Of a stretch of DNA of 7,267 nt, positions 1 through 6,237 are shown one piece after another. Each line of letters starts with the position of its first letter. Position 1 is the first letter of the stretch. The notes beneath the pieces are model-generated. The model did no database searches. It was not told where the DNA came from and worked only from the letters and a program-made list of their open reading frames with translations. Origin of the DNA: CAZNQW01 sp964575225 (GTDB taxonomy: Bacteria; Chloroflexota; Anaerolineae; JAAYZQ01); assembly GCA_964575225.1 (NCBI GenBank), contig CAZNQW010000196.1, positions 1-7,267 of the forward strand, written 5' to 3'. Made by a program: the position numbers and the translations under genes.

Positions 1-1
1 C

Positions 2-280
2 GCGACGGCGCAGGCGGTGCTGCTGGGTATCACCAAGGCTGCCTTGAACACCGAAAGCTTTTTGTCCGGGGCTTCGTTCCAGCACACCATCAACGTGCTT
101 GCCGGCGCAGCCATCGAAGGCAAGGTTGACGGACTGTACGGCCTGAAGGAGAACGTGATCATCGGCAAACTGATCCCTGCCGGCACCGGCTATCGGCGCT
201 CGCGAGAGGCCACTCAAGGCCACATGCCGTGGGAACGCAACTCGCTGATCTCGACCAATCTGGCTGGCCCCAGCGATTAG
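2..280 (+). CDS. rpoC: DNA-directed RNA polymerase subunit beta' (RpoC), C-terminal end
   Basis: This is the last 92 codons of the largest RNA polymerase subunit; the gene begins before the window. The frame reads from base 2, and the first visible residues are ATAQAVLLGITKAALNTESF. That run, together with the following FQHTINVL, AAIEGKVDGLYGLKENVIIG and KLIPAGTG segments, matches the highly conserved C-terminal region of bacterial beta'. This region lies near the omega-binding end of the subunit, on the cytoplasmic enzyme. The usual family sequence reads LLGITKASLNTESFLSAASFQ, so the identification is secure. The stop is TAG at 278-280, and a strong intrinsic terminator follows within 20 bases, marking the end of the rpo operon. 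The final 25 or so residues (GHMPWERNSLIS onward) are a lineage-variable tail. Confidence 0.97.
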   Translation, partial: ATAQAVLLGITKAALNTESFLSGASFQHTINVLAGAAIEGKVDGLYGLKENVIIGKLIPAGTGYRRSREATQGHMPWERNSLISTNLAGPSD

Positions 281-296
281 GGTATCTGTTTTAAGC

Positions 297-346
297 AATG
301 CACAATGCTCATCTGTTGGTTGAGCATTGTGCATTTTTCTTTTTTC
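297..346 (+). terminator. Rho-independent terminator after rpoC
   Basis: A perfect 15-bp inverted repeat (297-311 with 321-335) encloses a 9-base loop. It is followed by a T-rich tail, five T, one C, then six T (334-345). This is a textbook intrinsic terminator for the rpo operon. Its tail ends only 23 bases before the ATG of the downstream permease, so it could also act as an attenuator of that gene (see findings). Confidence 0.93.
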
Positions 347-351
347 TAACC

Positions 352-358
352 AAAGGTG
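352..358 (+). promoter_or_regulatory. Ribosome binding site of the ABC permease
   Basis: AAAGGTG lies 10 bases before the ATG at 369 and supports that start. It sits immediately after the rpoC terminator tail, so there is almost no 5' leader of its own. Confidence 0.65.
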
Positions 359-368
359 AAAAAAGATC

Positions 369-2060
369 ATGAAGGTCGGACTCGGACAGGGACAACGACA
401 GCGACTGGCGCTCGCCTTGATCTATCTCGTGCCCCTGGTCTTTCTCACCCTCTTTTTCTTCTATCCTCTCTTCAAAATTCTAGCCCTCAGCCTGTTCCCA
501 GAGGGCCAGTTCGACCCTGCTCCGTTCCTCACCCTTGCCACCGACGCCTATTACACCCGAGTGCTGGCCTTTACCGGTGGTCAGGCTCTGCTTTCGACGG
601 CGCTTACCGTTCTGGCAGGCATGCCGGCAGCTCTTGTGTTCGCCCGGTATGATTTTCGAGGAAAATCGCTGTTCAGGGCGTTGACCACCATCCCCTTTGT
701 AATGCCCACCATGGTGGTTGCCGCAGCCTTTACGGCGCTAATGGGCCGCCAGGGGCTGGTCAATCAAGCCCTTATTTCGGCCTTGGGCCTGGATAGCCCT
801 CCCATCCAACTGCAGAATAGCCTGGCCTTGGTGTTAATCGCCCACGTGTTCTATAATGCCTCCATCATTGTCCGCATGGTGGGAGGATTCTGGGCCAACC
901 TGGACCCGCGCATCGAAGAGGCGGCCCGGGTGTTGGGGGCTAACCGGTGGCGCACCTTTTTGCACGTCACGCTCCCCCTCCTATGGCCCTCCATCGCCGC
1001 GGCCAGTTTGCTCGTTTTTCTGTTCTGCTTCACCAGCTTTGGCGTCATCCTTGTGCTGGGTGGGCCGCAATGGGCCACCCTAGAGGTGGAGATCTATTAT
1101 CAAGCCGTGCCTTTTTTCAACCTGCCCGTGGCTGCCGCCCTGTCATTGGTGCAGATGATCCTCACCTTTGCCATCATGGCCCTGTACACCCGGCTTCAGG
1201 CCCTGGCGGCTGTGCCCCTCAACGTGCGCCCCACCGAAACCACGCAGCGCCGTCCCACCACCTGGCGATCTCGTCTGATGGTCTGGGTCAGCCTCGGCAG
1301 CCTGCTGATTTTGCTGGTCACCCCCTTGCTAGCGCTGGTCGGGCGCTCCTTCACCTTAGAGGGACCATTCACCCCCCACTACTACCAGGCCCTGTTCACC
1401 AACCCCACCCAATCCTTCTTTTACGTCTCCCCAGCCATAGCGATACGCAATTCGCTGCTCATCGCCGGGAGCACGGTCGTCCTGTCGGTAATCATCGGCC
1501 TGATCAGCGCCTACCTGCTGACCAGTCCCGGTAGCTCGCTGCGCGCGATCCTGGACCCGGTGTTTATGCTACCCCTGGGCACCTCGGCGGTGACCCTGGG
1601 CTTTGGCTATATCATTGCCCTGGATCAGCCGCCGCTGAACTTGCGCGCCTCTCCGGTTCTGCTGCCCCTGGCCCATACCCTGGTCGCCTTTCCCTTTGTC
1701 GTGCGCAGCCTGTTGCCCGCCCTGCGGGGATTGAACCCCCATTGGCGCGAGGCAGCCCGTGTGATGGGCGCTTCACCATTGCAGATCATCCAAACCATCG
1801 ACCTGCCCATCATTGGCCGGGCGCTGCTGGTGGGGGCCGTCTTTGCCTTTACCATCAGTATCGGCGAGTTTGGCACGACATTGCTCATCGCCCGCCCCAA
1901 CCTGCCCACCATGCCGGTGGTGATTTATCGACTATTGGGCGCCCAAGGCGCCCTGAACCAGGGGCAGGGATTGGCCATGAGCACGCTGCTCATGATCGTG
2001 TGCGCCACCGGATTCATTCTCATCGAACGGTTCCGAGTGGGCGACATCGGGGAGTTTTAA
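369..2060 (+). CDS. Two-domain ABC importer permease, ThiP/FbpB type (thiamine or iron)
   Basis: This is a 563-residue integral membrane protein that forms the translocation channel of a binding-protein-dependent ABC importer. It is a fused permease: two BPD_transp_1 halves in one chain, about 12 hydrophobic segments, the usual size for ThiP and FbpB. Each half carries the cytoplasmic EAA loop that docks the ATPase: EAARVLGAN near residues 184-192 and EAARVMGAS near 461-469. The first half contains GRQGLVNQALISALGLD, the run FTSFGVILVLGG (near 220-232) and an EIYYQA segment. The second half contains TISIGEFG (495-502). From memory these resemble E. coli ThiP (GRQGW, FASFATVLSLGGG, LSIGDFG) more than classic FbpB, so thiamine or a related compound is my first guess and ferric iron the second. 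The ATPase gene follows after 43 bases. No substrate-binding protein gene is adjacent. The start is supported by AAAGGTG 10 bases upstream. Confidence 0.9.
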   Translation: MKVGLGQGQRQRLALALIYLVPLVFLTLFFFYPLFKILALSLFPEGQFDPAPFLTLATDAYYTRVLAFTGGQALLSTALTVLAGMPAALVFARYDFRGKSLFRALTTIPFVMPTMVVAAAFTALMGRQGLVNQALISALGLDSPPIQLQNSLALVLIAHVFYNASIIVRMVGGFWANLDPRIEEAARVLGANRWRTFLHVTLPLLWPSIAAASLLVFLFCFTSFGVILVLGGPQWATLEVEIYYQAVPFFNLPVAAALSLVQMILTFAIMALYTRLQALAAVPLNVRPTETTQRRPTTWRSRLMVWVSLGSLLILLVTPLLALVGRSFTLEGPFTPHYYQALFTNPTQSFFYVSPAIAIRNSLLIAGSTVVLSVIIGLISAYLLTSPGSSLRAILDPVFMLPLGTSAVTLGFGYIIALDQPPLNLRASPVLLPLAHTLVAFPFVVRSLLPALRGLNPHWREAARVMGASPLQIIQTIDLPIIGRALLVGAVFAFTISIGEFGTTLLIARPNLPTMPVVIYRLLGAQGALNQGQGLAMSTLLMIVCATGFILIERFRVGDIGEF

Positions 2061-2103
2061 CAAGCACTCTAGTCGTCCACAATCACAGCGAGAAGACCAT
2101 TTT

Positions 2104-3213
2104 ATGACACTGCTGACAGCGACCCACATCTCCAAATCGTACGAAAATACCCCTGTCCTCCGCGACATATCGTTGCATGTGGACCCAGGGGAGATTGTCT
2201 GCCTGCTCGGCCCCAGCGGTTGCGGCAAGACCACCCTATTGCGCATCATCGCCGGCCTGGAACAGGCCGATCAGGGCCGTGTAACCTTTGACGGCCAGCC
2301 CCTCGACGCGGTGCCCGTCCACCACCGGGGTTTTGGGCTGATGTTTCAGGACTATGCCCTCTTTCCCCACAAGGACGTTGCCGCCAACGTCGCCTTTGGG
2401 CTGGAGGTGCAGGGCACGCCACACGCCCAGATCGAGGCCCGCGTCGATGAGGTCCTGGAGCTGGTCGGCCTCCAGGGCTATGAAAAACGCCGCGTATTCG
2501 ACCTTTCGGGCGGCGAGCAGCAACGCGTGGCCCTGGCTCGCAGCCTGGCTCCAAGGCCCCGTTTGCTCATGCTGGACGAACCCCTCGGCTCCCTCGACCG
2601 CACGCTGCGCGAAGAGCTGATGAACGAATTGAGGACCATCCTCAAGAATGTGGCGGTCACCACCATCTATGTCACCCACGACCAGCAAGAGGCCTTTGCC
2701 ATCGCCGACCGGGTCCTCATCATGAACCAGGGGCGGATCGTGCAGCAGGGCAGCCCCCGGTCGGTCTATCGCTCTCCGGCCTCGCCCTGGGTGGCTCAAT
2801 TTCTTGGCCTGAGCAACTTGATCCCGGGCCAGGTGCAATCCCTGGACCCCTTGCAGATCGACACCCCCTTGGGGCTGATCGCCCTTAGCAGCAGCGAGGA
2901 CGTCGAGCTCGGCCAAAGCGTCATCCTGCTCATTCGCCCCGAAGCGGCTCGACTGGGCGAACCCACGATCTCCGATCACCAAGGCGCGGCAGATATGCCC
3001 CCGATGATTGAGGGCATCGTCCGACTGACTTCGTTCCGCGGCGGGCACTGCCGGATCGTCCTGCACCACGCAACCGGCGCCGACTTGGGGTTCGAGCTGC
3101 CCTCCGATGCTCCCAACCTGCCCAAAGCGGGGGAGCCGATCCGCCTGGAACTCCGCCCCGGTGCCCTAAGCCTGCTGATAGAGGCCCAAGATGAACCCCA
3201 AAACGCCCATTGA
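2104..3213 (+). CDS. ABC importer ATP-binding protein with C-terminal TOBE domain (PotA/FbpC/ThiQ-like)
   Basis: This 369-residue cytoplasmic ATPase powers the permease encoded just upstream. All nucleotide-binding motifs are intact: Walker A GPSGCGKT (36-43), Q-loop Gln82 in FQDYALFPH, signature LSGGE (134-138), Walker B LLMLDE (154-159), D-loop GSLD (162-165) and switch His192 in YVTHDQQEA. After about residue 235 comes a regulatory extension. It includes IRPEAARLG and a beta-rich TOBE-like region (about 295-365) ending in LELRPGALSLL, as in PotA, CysA and FbpC. E. coli ThiQ is much shorter and lacks this part. The family is thus certain but the substrate (thiamine, iron, polyamine or other) is not fixed by the ATPase. 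A weak purine-rich site (GAGAAG, 2090-2095) precedes the ATG by 8 bases. The gene overlaps the next one by 23 bases, which suggests one mRNA and translational coupling. Confidence 0.93.
   Translation: MTLLTATHISKSYENTPVLRDISLHVDPGEIVCLLGPSGCGKTTLLRIIAGLEQADQGRVTFDGQPLDAVPVHHRGFGLMFQDYALFPHKDVAANVAFGLEVQGTPHAQIEARVDEVLELVGLQGYEKRRVFDLSGGEQQRVALARSLAPRPRLLMLDEPLGSLDRTLREELMNELRTILKNVAVTTIYVTHDQQEAFAIADRVLIMNQGRIVQQGSPRSVYRSPASPWVAQFLGLSNLIPGQVQSLDPLQIDTPLGLIALSSSEDVELGQSVILLIRPEAARLGEPTISDHQGAADMPPMIEGIVRLTSFRGGHCRIVLHHATGADLGFELPSDAPNLPKAGEPIRLELRPGALSLLIEAQDEPQNAH
3180..3184 (+). promoter_or_regulatory. Ribosome binding site of the YgjP-like gene inside the ATPase gene
   Basis: AGAGG lies 6 bases before the ATG at 3191 and within the last codons of the ATPase gene. 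It supports this overlapping start over a later in-frame start, and fits coupled translation of the two genes. Confidence 0.55.
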
Positions 3214-3751
3214 TCCGGACTCCGACCCGATCCAGGTAGAGGTAATCCGAGATGGCCGGCTCCGGACGCGCATCCACTGGGAGTGGAACGGAGATCAGGT
3301 ACGCATTCGGGCGCCGCGTCAGATTCGAAAACGACAGCTCGAGCAGCACGTGGCCGAGATTGTGGAGCAGGTCCAACAAAAGCGCGCTCGGGTTCGAAGC
3401 CGGGCCGATGCCGAGCTGGAAGCCATCGCCCGGCGCGTCAATCGCGACTATCTGGACGGCGCGATTTCGTGGCATTCGATCCGCTGGGTGAGCAATATGC
3501 AAAAGAGATTGGGCAGTTGCACCGTGTGCGGGCCCACCCGCGGCGACATCCGGATCAGCGACCGACTCAAAGGTTGGCCCTCATGGGTCCTGGAATATGT
3601 GATCGTCCATGAGCTGGTCCACCTCCAAAATCCCAACCACAGCCCCGAGTTCTGGGCCACCGTTCACCGATACCCCCAAGCCGAACGGGCACGGGGCTTT
3701 GTCCTCGGCGTCGCTTTCCAACAGGATGCCGACGCCGAAGAATGGCTGTGA
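3191..3751 (+). CDS. YgjP-like (DUF45) zinc metallopeptidase
   Basis: This 186-residue predicted soluble protein belongs to the YgjP/DUF45 family, which is related to the M48-type (gluzincin-like) metallopeptidases. The C-terminal half carries the zinc-binding HELVH motif at 140-144, with Glu141 as the likely catalytic base. It is followed by NHSPEFW, whose His150 is a likely third ligand. The family hallmark upstream of it, normally WGSC, reads LGSC here (107-110), followed by the typical run to DIRISDRL. The N-terminal half (V-E-V-I-R-D-G-R onward) is the usual beta-rich part and a charged helix (about 45-85). No signal peptide or membrane segment is visible. Its cellular role is poorly defined in any organism, so I assign only the fold and probable peptidase chemistry. 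It overlaps the ABC ATPase gene by 23 bases and is probably the last gene of that operon. Confidence 0.88.
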   Translation: MNPKTPIDPDSDPIQVEVIRDGRLRTRIHWEWNGDQVRIRAPRQIRKRQLEQHVAEIVEQVQQKRARVRSRADAELEAIARRVNRDYLDGAISWHSIRWVSNMQKRLGSCTVCGPTRGDIRISDRLKGWPSWVLEYVIVHELVHLQNPNHSPEFWATVHRYPQAERARGFVLGVAFQQDADAEEWL

Positions 3752-3760
3752 CGGCATCAA

Positions 3761-3792
3761 GGGATAGGCGCCCCGCGTGGGCGCGCAATCCC
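3761..3792 (+). terminator. Possible weak terminator hairpin after the YgjP-like gene
   Basis: An imperfect inverted repeat starts 9 bases after the stop codon. GGGAT (3761-3765) pairs with ATCCC (3788-3792), and GCGCCC (3768-3773) pairs with GGGCGC (3779-3784) around a 5-base loop. There is no T tract after it, so it is not a canonical intrinsic terminator. It may be a Rho-assisted stop or an mRNA 3'-end stabiliser. Confidence 0.35.
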
Positions 3793-3851
3793 AAGGGCAG
3801 GGCACCCAACGACTCGAGCGCACCCCACATCTCTTGTGTGCGAAACACGAC

Positions 3852-3880
3852 TTGCGCGTTTGCGCTGCATCTGGTACAAT
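3852..3880 (+). promoter_or_regulatory. Candidate promoter of the vanW-type gene
   Basis: TTGCGC (3852-3857) and TACAAT (3875-3880) are separated by exactly 17 bases. A TGG directly before the -10 box makes an extended -10. The -35 is poor (only TTG matches TTGACA), while the -10 is five of six. Transcription would start near 3887, leaving a leader of roughly 110-135 bases before the likely translation start. It also argues against any start codon upstream of this point. Confidence 0.55.
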
Positions 3881-3886
3881 CAAGCC

Positions 3887-4005
3887 CCAAAGCGACAGAA
3901 ACCGGATGAATGCTTACAGACAAAACCGGGCTCGTGCGACAGAATACGCATATCGGCAGGGAACCCAGGCTTTGGCACAAAGCATCTGGAGGGGAATGAG
4001 ACAGC
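3887..4005 (+). promoter_or_regulatory. Possibly structured 5' leader of the vanW-type mRNA
   Basis: This stretch lies between the predicted transcription start and the ribosome binding site. It is open in the downstream frame, but its codon third positions are far poorer in G/C than in the gene body, so I read it as untranslated. Three pairings are visible. CCAAAGC (3887-3893) can pair with GCTTTGG (3969-3975). A bulged helix joins 3902-3913 with 3948-3956. A local hairpin GCTTT/AAAGC (3969-3973 with 3979-3983) would exclude the first pairing. No known riboswitch class was recognised. Confidence 0.3.
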
Positions 4006-4011
4006 AAGGGA
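4006..4011 (+). promoter_or_regulatory. Ribosome binding site choosing the GTG start of the vanW-type gene
   Basis: AAGGGA lies 8 bases before GTG at 4020. The competing ATG at 3996 has a better sequence (GGAGG, 3988-3992) but only 3 bases of spacing. I therefore prefer the GTG; the difference is eight residues at the N-terminus. Confidence 0.5.
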
Positions 4012-4019
4012 CGAAACAA

Positions 4020-5900
4020 GTGAATGATCCATCGCAGGCCCATCCACCCAATAGGAGCTTGCCAGGAGACGGACAGCGTCCTGACTCCGCCGATCCCCGC
4101 TGGGAGACCGAATATCGGCCACGTCGACCTGCTCGTAGGCGCTCTTCGTGCAGTGGGCAGGCCATCCTGGCATTGCTGGCCCTGGCCATCATCGTCGCCG
4201 GAGCGGCAACCCTCCTCATCGTCGAGCTATGGCTGGCCGACCGGGCCTTTCCCGGCGTCTATGCCTGGGATGTGGACCTGAGCGGGCTGACCCGCGAAGA
4301 GGCCATCGCACGGTTGCAGGCTGAATTCCGCTACCCCACTGACCGCAGCCTGACCCTGCACTATGGCGAGCAGACCTGGCCCATCGAGCCCGCGCTCCTG
4401 GGCACCGCCCTCGATGCCCAAGCCACAGTCAATGCGGCCCTAGGCGTGGGGCACCAGGGCAACGGACTCGCCCGGCTGAAAGAGCAGGCCGATGTGTTGC
4501 TCCATGGCACGCTGATCATGCCCAGGTTCACCTTTGATGAGGCCGCCGGCCGAATGCTCCTCAGCCAGATTGCCGCACAGATTAACCAACCCCTGCGCAA
4601 TGCCTCCCTCACCCTTGGGGACAATCTGTCCGTCACAATCCTGCCCGGTCAGGCGGGCATTCAGTTGGATGAGGAAGCCACGCGCCAGCTACTCACAGAC
4701 CGCATCTCGGCCATGACCGGCGGCGACGTATTGGCCATCGTCCACGAGAGCCAACCTCTATTGGCCGATCTGAGCGAGGCTCAGGCCCAGGTACAGAAAA
4801 TCTTGAGCAGCCCCCTCCTATTGACCGCTCCTGGATTCGACCCCTGGATCATTGAGCCGCGCACCCTGGCCACCTGGCTCCTTCTGCGCGCCGAGACGGG
4901 GGACGACGGCAACGCTACGCTCCAGGTCAGCCTGGACGCCCACCTCACAAGGCAGTTCTTGGACGAAATCGCGGGCCAGGTACGCCGCCCCCCCGTCGAT
5001 GCCCAGGTTCAATGGGACGACGCCAGCAACGGATTGGCCATCGTGCGGGATAGCGTGACCGGTCAGGATTTGGACATTGATTCTTCTCTGCCCCTCATCG
5101 AGCAGGCCGCCTTGAGCGAGCAACGAACGGTGGTCCTGCCCATGATCGCCACACAACCGAATCTTTCCAACGCCGATGTGCCCTCATTGGGCATCGTGGA
5201 ACTGATTGCCGAGGGCAAGACCGGCTTTGGCGGCTCGGCCGCATCCCGGGTGCAGAACATTATCGTGGGCGCGTCCCAATTCGATGGGTTGCTCATCGCC
5301 CCCGATGAGACCTTTTCCTTCAACCACTACCTGGGAGAGGTGACCGCCGAAAAGGGGTACGAAGAGGGCATCATCATCTGGGGTAACACCACCCGGGCGG
5401 ACGTGGGAGGCGGGTTGTGCCAGGTATCGTCCACGGCCTTTCGGGCCGCGTTTTGGGCCGGCGTGCCCATTGTCGAGCGCTGGCCCCATGCCTTTCGCGT
5501 GAGCTACTACGAACCGCCCAAAGGGCTGGATGCCACCATCTACTCGCCGACGGTGGATCTCAAGTGGCTGAATGATACCGGCCATCATATCCTGATCCAC
5601 ACCCACGTGGACCGGGCCAATAGCACCCTGACCTTTCGCTTTTTTGGCACCGAACCGGTCTACACGGTGGAGATGGATGGCCCCCACGAAAGCAACCCCG
5701 TCGCCCACGGCCCGGCCATCTACCGCGACGACCCCACCCTGCCCAAGGGGCAAACCAAGCAGATCGAATGGGCCAAAGATGGTTTGGACGTGACCGTCTA
5801 TCGGATCATCAAGGAAAACGGTGTAGAAATGCGGCGAGACACCTTCTTCAGTCGCTACCGACCCTGGCAGGCGGTCTATTTGGTGGGCACCCAGGAATAA
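4020..5900 (+). CDS. VanW-family membrane-anchored protein with peptidoglycan-binding and G5-like domains
   Basis: This is a 626-residue envelope protein. A basic cytoplasmic N-terminus (RPRRPARRR, about 33-41) is followed by one membrane segment (about 47-68), so most of the chain should be outside the membrane. The sequence FPGVYAWDVDLSGLTREEA just after it is the usual opening of the PG_binding_4-type region, and two such units appear to fill residues 75-380. The VanW domain spans about 392-545. It has the hallmark GGGLCQVSS, with GGGLCQ at 463-468 and Cys467, and also LIAPDETFSFN and ERWPHAFRVSYYEPP. A C-terminal G5-like segment (about 575-626) holds LPKGQTKQIEWAKDGLDVTV. VanW is named from vancomycin-resistance clusters, but its reaction is unknown and no resistance role is implied here. 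An in-frame upstream opening reaches 3777, but the promoter at 3852-3880 and codon bias argue against using it; ATG 3996 remains possible. Confidence 0.9.
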   Translation: MNDPSQAHPPNRSLPGDGQRPDSADPRWETEYRPRRPARRRSSCSGQAILALLALAIIVAGAATLLIVELWLADRAFPGVYAWDVDLSGLTREEAIARLQAEFRYPTDRSLTLHYGEQTWPIEPALLGTALDAQATVNAALGVGHQGNGLARLKEQADVLLHGTLIMPRFTFDEAAGRMLLSQIAAQINQPLRNASLTLGDNLSVTILPGQAGIQLDEEATRQLLTDRISAMTGGDVLAIVHESQPLLADLSEAQAQVQKILSSPLLLTAPGFDPWIIEPRTLATWLLLRAETGDDGNATLQVSLDAHLTRQFLDEIAGQVRRPPVDAQVQWDDASNGLAIVRDSVTGQDLDIDSSLPLIEQAALSEQRTVVLPMIATQPNLSNADVPSLGIVELIAEGKTGFGGSAASRVQNIIVGASQFDGLLIAPDETFSFNHYLGEVTAEKGYEEGIIIWGNTTRADVGGGLCQVSSTAFRAAFWAGVPIVERWPHAFRVSYYEPPKGLDATIYSPTVDLKWLNDTGHHILIHTHVDRANSTLTFRFFGTEPVYTVEMDGPHESNPVAHGPAIYRDDPTLPKGQTKQIEWAKDGLDVTVYRIIKENGVEMRRDTFFSRYRPWQAVYLVGTQE

Positions 5901-5917
5901 CCCCGGCGCCCTGGACG

Positions 5918-5942
5918 AAAACGGCCCGCGAACCGCGGGCCG
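5918..5942 (-). terminator. Terminator between convergent units, chiefly serving the minus strand
   Basis: A perfect 9-bp GC-rich stem (5922-5930 with 5934-5942) has a 3-base loop. Read on the minus strand it is followed by TTTT (5921-5918), giving a short intrinsic terminator for the sortase unit. On the plus strand the tail ATCTCCTCTT is poor in T, so termination of the vanW-type mRNA there would be weaker. Further repeats around it allow alternative folds (see findings). Confidence 0.7.
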
Positions 5943-5992
5943 ATCTCCTCTTGGGCGCCCCATTGCCTCACCGGGGCCGTTTCTCGCGCAGC

Positions 5993-6208
5993 TCAGGCAA
6001 AGACCAAAGCCAACACCACAAGCAGGACCAACAGCACCAAAGCGATCAGGCCAATACGCTTCAAATCCTCAACGACATAGTGATACTCGGTGCGGAAATC
6101 CACATCGTTGGCTTCCTTGGCCATACTCTGCGATGAAGCTGCTCGGGCAATACGCACAGGCTGAACCGTCGTGGATGCCTGCCGCGCTCGACGTGATTTT
6201 TTCGCCAT
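5993..6208 (-). CDS. Small tail-anchored membrane protein, function unknown
   Basis: This 71-residue protein has a basic N-terminus (MAKKSRRARQ), a polar middle (DVDFRTEYHYVVEDLKRI, about 35-52) and one strongly hydrophobic C-terminal segment (about 52-71, rich in L, V, A) that ends at the stop. The arrangement predicts a tail-anchored inner-membrane protein with its N-terminus in the cytoplasm. I do not recognise a named family. The EY-YV--DLKRI pattern before the membrane segment resembles short hypothetical proteins I associate with Chloroflexota. It starts 29 bases after the sortase stop and precedes the terminator at 5918-5942, so it is probably co-transcribed with the sortase. A GAGAAGGA stretch (6211-6218) sits only 2 bases before the ATG, and an AGGAG (6224-6228) is 15 bases away, so the start is moderately supported. 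An internal ATG at residue 29 is the alternative. Confidence 0.72.
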   Translation of the reverse strand: MAKKSRRARQASTTVQPVRIARAASSQSMAKEANDVDFRTEYHYVVEDLKRIGLIALVLLVLLVVLALVFA

Positions 6209-6237
6209 GTTCCTTCTCTACTGCTCCTCTTGGTTCT

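Noticed and set aside
320..348. Promoter overlapping the rpoC terminator (TTGAGC and a weak -10 near 343)
   Set aside because: The -10 is very poor, and the predicted start would fall inside the ribosome binding site of the permease.
281..368. TPP riboswitch before the ThiP-like permease
   Set aside because: The space is filled by the rpoC terminator, with about 20 bases after it. No conserved TPP-aptamer segments are visible.
947..1534. A 195-codon plus-strand open frame inside the permease gene
   Set aside because: It is an alternative frame of the permease. It is rich in His, Pro, Arg and Gly, as expected from out-of-frame GC-rich sequence.
2236..3069. A 277-codon minus-strand open frame opposite the ABC ATPase
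   Set aside because: It lies wholly opposite a gene with every ABC motif intact. Its translation shows no recognisable domain and is explained by GC-rich codon bias of the plus strand.
3819..3842. Small inverted repeat CGCAC/GTGCG upstream of the vanW promoter
   Set aside because: Five base pairs with a 14-base gap is within chance expectation, and no operator pattern is recognisable.
3777..3886. N-terminal extension of the VanW protein
   Set aside because: It overlaps the hairpin after the YgjP-like gene and the candidate promoter, and its codon use does not match the gene body.
5184..5963. A 259-codon minus-strand open frame opposite the VanW domain
   Set aside because: It is antisense to the conserved VanW core, has no recognisable motif, and runs through the terminator hairpin between the convergent units.
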